From: a virus
DNA length: 40,701 nt
Strand: one strand, 5' to 3'
IMG/VR virus record: IMGVR_UViG_3300018429_000008
Location: 1 to 40,701 of that record
Under the pieces are notes generated by a model. It ran no database searches. It was not told where the DNA came from and worked only from the letters and a program-made list of their open reading frames with translations. The translations under genes and the position numbers were made by a program. Below, piece after piece: positions 39,797 to 40,701 of this stretch (positions within the stretch are counted from its first letter, which is position 1; each line of letters starts with the position of its first letter).

Positions 39797-40342
39797 CTAC
39801 GCCCGGCTGCTGCGGATCAAGCGACAGATTGATCGCATCTGTCGCCGAGTGGGTTCAAAGGCGTAGCCAACGGCGTAACGCCTAGCGAGTTCCCCGCCGA
39901 GCGCACACTTGGCGTATGCCTCAGCGAACTGCTCGTGAGGGCTGTTCGGTGAAGTTCGCCACGGGCGAGCGTCTCGCATAATCAGCAGAAAGCGCTGTCG
40001 ATCGGCATCCGAAAGACGGGTGTAGTCGAGCTGGTGACCAAGCTCGTGCAGGAACTCGCCCTGCACCCTCGCCGACGCCTTGTTTGGGTCGCCGTACCAG
40101 GCGCGGTTAAAGTGGATCGGGCCGCCGGGCCAGGTACAAGCCGGCTCCTCGCGGCCAGGGCAGGCCGTCTCGGAGATAGTCAGTAACGCGAGGCGCGGCA
40201 TGTGTACCCACGCCGCCTCAACCCACCGCTGGTAGGGCTGTGCGACTTGACCGTCAGGCGTGACGAGAGTGACCGCCTGAGCTTCCCCCGCCGCTCCCAG
40301 CATCACCGCTAGTACGGCTACTGCGAACCCTCTCCTCAACAC
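39797..40342 (-). CDS. Secreted metallopeptidase-like protein
   Basis: 181 aa. Start read as GTG at 40342; no good ribosome site is seen, so the exact start is uncertain. A signal peptide is evident (LRRGFAVAVLAVMLGAAGEAQA). The zinc motif H99-E-L-G-H103, followed by LDY, and a later EQFAEAYA helix (candidate third ligand in 137-141) make a complete zincin site. Two cysteine pairs may form disulfides. It is the only reverse gene behind the tail genes, so it is likely a lysogeny 'moron' that is expressed from the prophage and changes the host surface. A structural or regulatory role is not excluded. Confidence 0.72.
   Translation of the reverse strand: MLRRGFAVAVLAVMLGAAGEAQAVTLVTPDGQVAQPYQRWVEAAWVHMPRLALLTISETACPGREEPACTWPGGPIHFNRAWYGDPNKASARVQGEFLHELGHQLDYTRLSDADRQRFLLIMRDARPWRTSPNSPHEQFAEAYAKCALGGELARRYAVGYAFEPTRRQMRSICRLIRSSRA
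39821..39845. terminator. Hairpin at tail/metallopeptidase junction
   Basis: GCGACAGAT (39821-39829), 7-nt loop, ATCTGTCGC (39837-39845): perfect 9-bp stem, 30 bp after the tail gene stop and inside the 3' end of the reverse gene. Probably terminates from both sides. No T-tract. Confidence 0.45.
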
Positions 40343-40372
40343 GACCGGGAACCTAGCAGGAGGGCGGACGTT

Positions 40373-40564
40373 CTACCGGGCCTCGTTCAGCAACTCGAGC
40401 AGGCGGCTCTTGCTCAGTTCGGCCGTGCGCTGGATGCCGCTCAGGATGGGGCACCCGATTTTGAGGCCCGTCCACGCCTTCTTGATGGGGATCTTGCCCC
40501 GCTTTGTCGGATGGGCGTACACGGCGGCGTGGTTACCACCCGGCCCCTCGTCGAACCATCCGTC
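40373..40564 (-). pseudogene. hicA: hicA-like toxin gene, 5' end removed by IS
   Basis: 63 codons plus a stop remain on the reverse strand: GWFDEGPGGNHAAVYAHP, followed by KRGKIPIKK and ending in LSKSRLLELLNEAR. The GWxxxxxxGxHxxY-HP pattern is typical of HicA mRNA interferases, with the catalytic His in NH. The normal first 12-14 residues, including the start codon, are absent: the frame meets a stop upstream and no start codon is present. The break lies at TA 40565-40566, next to an IS630-like end. No hicB antitoxin is seen on this side of the insertion. Confidence 0.6.
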
Positions 40565-40701
40565 TAGTGACCTGAGTTGTTAGTTCGCAGGGATGGGGTT
40601 GTGCCTGGTCGAAGTTCTTCTCATCAACGACGATGGGAGGCGGTTATGGCACGGCGTGTGGAGGTCGTCCTCAGCGACGATGAGCGAGAGGTCTTGGAGC
40701 G
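40565..40701 (+). mobile_element. IS630-like insertion sequence, left end
   Basis: Begins at a TA dinucleotide (40565-40566), the usual IS630/Tc1 target, with a candidate terminal sequence GTGACCTGAGTTGTTAG (40567-40583). The transposase gene starts 60-80 bp inside. The rest is beyond the window, so the right end and the TA duplicate cannot be checked. Confidence 0.55.
40646..40701 (+). CDS. IS630-family transposase, 5' part
   Basis: Only 18 codons are visible: MARRVEVVLSDDEREVLE. The L-S-D-[DE]-E-R-x-x-L-E pattern is the standard N-terminal start of IS630-type DDE transposases in actinobacteria. GGGAGG at 40635-40640 is the ribosome site. Continues past the end. Confidence 0.7.
   Translation, partial: MARRVEVVLSDDEREVLE

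Noticed and set aside
1-40701. CRISPR array
   Set aside because: No regularly spaced repeats of 24-37 bp were seen; the only clustered repeats are the short TGCGAC elements near ssrA.

Overview
The window is most of a temperate siphovirus-type prophage in the chromosome of a high-GC bacterium, most likely a member of the Actinomycetota. Supporting signs are strong G/C preference at third codon positions, many GTG starts, ATGA/GTGA start-stop overlaps, an actinophage-like terminase/capsid/tail set, and a protein of the actinophage DUF7352 type. The lineage cannot be fixed from sequence alone. The left edge (1-109) is the 3' end of a tmRNA gene (ssrA), a common phage integration target. It is followed by a 15-bp hairpin and a cluster of TGCGAC repeats that look like integrase arm sites. 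The right edge is an IS630-like transposase start inserted into a hicA-like toxin gene. No integrase, replication gene, holin or dedicated endolysin is visible, so the prophage either continues past the window or has lost those genes.

Layout. 288-3954: an HNH/zinc protein, a small zinc-ribbon protein, a reverse-strand unknown, a beta-class DNA methyltransferase and a zinc-ribbon/HTH protein. 4191-4515: a compact divergent switch, in which a 65-aa HTH protein on the minus strand faces a long forward operon and both promoters share one palindrome that carries their two -35 boxes. 4513-20015: about 40 small, overlapping forward genes of mostly unknown function. They include many zinc-ribbon proteins, a second methyltransferase (Dam type), a single-domain alarmone-hydrolase-like HD protein, a HARE-HTH-like protein, an ADP-ribosyltransferase-like protein, and tRNA-Arg(CCT) and tRNA-Thr(CGT).

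20273-39790 is the packaging and structural module in canonical order: HNH nuclease, small and large terminase, SPP1-type portal, MuF-like minor head protein, scaffold, P22/HK97-fold capsid, connector. Then comes an inserted cassette of glycosyltransferase, FkbM methyltransferase and glycosyltransferase, followed by head-tail joining proteins, major tail protein, tail-assembly chaperones linked by a -1 frameshift, a 2021-aa tape measure protein and an FnIII-type tail protein. The tape measure carries three enzyme-like domains: M15-like peptidase, lytic-transglycosylase-like and SGNH hydrolase. 39797-40342 is a reverse-strand gene for a secreted HELGH metalloprotein, a likely lysogeny 'moron'.

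How it fits together: the HTH switch probably controls the forward operon, the methyltransferases and alarmone hydrolase may counter host defences, the structural module builds a possibly glycosylated virion, and the tape measure may open the cell wall during DNA entry. Several genes were found outside simple ORF prediction: the frameshifted tail chaperone (31832-32221), micro-ORFs at 17066, 17702 and 18529, the nested ORF at 5646, and the truncated hicA.
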